DNA of 6,407 nt, from NCBI GenBank assembly GCA_024280615.1, contig JAJRPU010000196.1, forward strand, positions 1 to 6,407, written 5' to 3'. The notes under the pieces were generated by a model, which was given only the letters and a program-made list of their open reading frames with translations, was not told where the DNA came from and made no database searches. Each line of letters begins with the position of its first letter. The stretch's first letter is position 1. Position numbers and translations under genes: made by a program. This DNA is from Bacteroidota bacterium (GTDB lineage Bacteria > Bacteroidota > Bacteroidia > JAADEI01). This document shows positions 5,793-6,407 of this stretch, piece by piece.

Positions 5793-6407
5793 GATTCTCA
5801 TATAGATGAACAAATAGTAGGAAGACCAATACCATTGTGAAAGAAATCATAGCAATGCCAAAATGAATAAACGCATTACCAACGGTAACTAACAAGTCGT
5901 CAGCATGTAGAATACCCATGCCGCTTGCTACTCCAATAAAGTAGCTAATAATCGTTCCAAATGTCAAAACTTGCTTATCATGACACTCATCCCTAACTAA
6001 AAAGAGGCCTTTTGCGATCATCATTAGTCCTATTAGCAAATAGAATTCCGTATATAGAAGAAAAAGAATAAAAAGTCTCTCGTAATTTCCTATAACTGCT
6101 CCTTGAAATCTTCCTCGCCCCTCATTAGAACATTTTCTGTACTTGCCAAAAAAGTCATCAATAAGCAATCGTATAAACACAGACGACGGGAAAATTGTTG
6201 ATAGAATTAAAACAAATCGCAACAATAGTTTATTATTAATATCAATTGTAGGGATAAGATTTGTAGTATTACCTAGTAAATATGCCACAAGATAGATGCT
6301 AAACAGATGCAACCATTGGTCAACCATGAAAGAGCTATATTTTAGTCCACGTGGTCTGAGATAGTAGCGATGGAACATGTCTATGAGTGCGTGAATTAGT
6401 CCGAGTC
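5788..6407 (-). CDS. DUF3307 family integral membrane protein (N-terminus outside window)
   Basis: The frame is open to the right edge: nine more codons (reading LGLIHALID) precede the first in-window Met at 6378, so that Met is not the real start. The segment HALID, followed by MVDQWLHLFSIYL, matches the H-x-x-ID and DQ-x-LH signatures at the end of the DUF3307 membrane domain. The C-terminal region fits the Bacteroidota version: a GRFQGAVIGNYERLFIL segment, then IGLMMIAKGLF, then a TIISYFIGVASGMGI helix. Counting from Met 6378, hydrophobic segments lie at about 19-35, 51-73, 101-127, 137-157 and 162-193, so this is a polytopic inner-membrane protein; its biochemical function is unknown. In other genomes the family often sits near a SatD-like gene, which would be outside this window if present. 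The gene is upstream of fadN on the same strand with a 56-bp gap that has its own promoter-like box, so co-transcription with the fad genes is doubtful. Confidence 0.8.
   Translation of the reverse strand, partial: LGLIHALIDMFHRYYLRPRGLKYSSFMVDQWLHLFSIYLVAYLLGNTTNLIPTIDINNKLLLRFVLILSTIFPSSVFIRLLIDDFFGKYRKCSNEGRGRFQGAVIGNYERLFILFLLYTEFYLLIGLMMIAKGLFLVRDECHDKQVLTFGTIISYFIGVASGMGILHADDLLVTVGNAFIHFGIAMISFTMVLVFLLFVHLYENR

Noticed and set aside
1..6407. Search by eye for CRISPR arrays, retron-like or toxin-antitoxin units, IS termini and riboswitches
   Set aside because: No regularly spaced repeats, transposase, reverse transcriptase, small paired toxin-antitoxin genes or recognisable aptamer folds were seen.

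Overview
The window looks like ordinary chromosome from a member of the Bacteroidota, with a decayed integration scar at its left end. The lineage call rests on four things: a TAnnTTTGC-type promoter box before the beta-oxidation operon, weak or absent Shine-Dalgarno sequences, an integrase of the arm-binding/SAM-like type common in this phylum, and a DUF3307 membrane protein with the C-terminal region I associate with Bacteroidota. Genus cannot be told from the sequence. Every confidently identified gene lies on the minus strand; the only plus-strand reading is a fragment cut by the left edge.

Layout in the direction of transcription (right to left). 6407-5788: a DUF3307-type integral membrane protein whose N-terminus lies outside the window. 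5787-5732: a 56-bp spacer with a Bacteroidota-type promoter box so close to the next start codon that the mRNA may be nearly leaderless. 5731-1118: a tight three-gene cluster of fused 3-hydroxyacyl-CoA dehydrogenase/enoyl-CoA hydratase (FadN type), thiolase (FadA type) and a saccharopine/lysine-dehydrogenase-like NAD(P)-binding oxidoreductase, with gaps of 6 and 21 bp. 1094-1022: tRNA-Arg(CCU), 23 bp after the last stop codon. 894-244: a tyrosine recombinase that keeps its DNA-binding domains but ends where the catalytic domain should begin. 1-141: the 3' end of an unrecognised plus-strand reading frame.

FadN and FadA together supply the hydration, oxidation and thiolysis steps of fatty-acid beta-oxidation. 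The third gene is unexpected beside them, because its family acts on amino-acid-like substrates rather than acyl-CoAs. An integrase remnant beginning 127 bp from the 3' end of a tRNA gene is the classic picture of a genomic island or phage that used the tRNA 3' end as attB and then lost its integrase catalytic domain. No second att copy is visible in the window.

I did not find evidence of a complete, previously undescribed system. The points most worth following are the perfect hairpin enclosing the integrase start codon, the oxidoreductase in the fad operon, and the tRNA-Arg integration scar.
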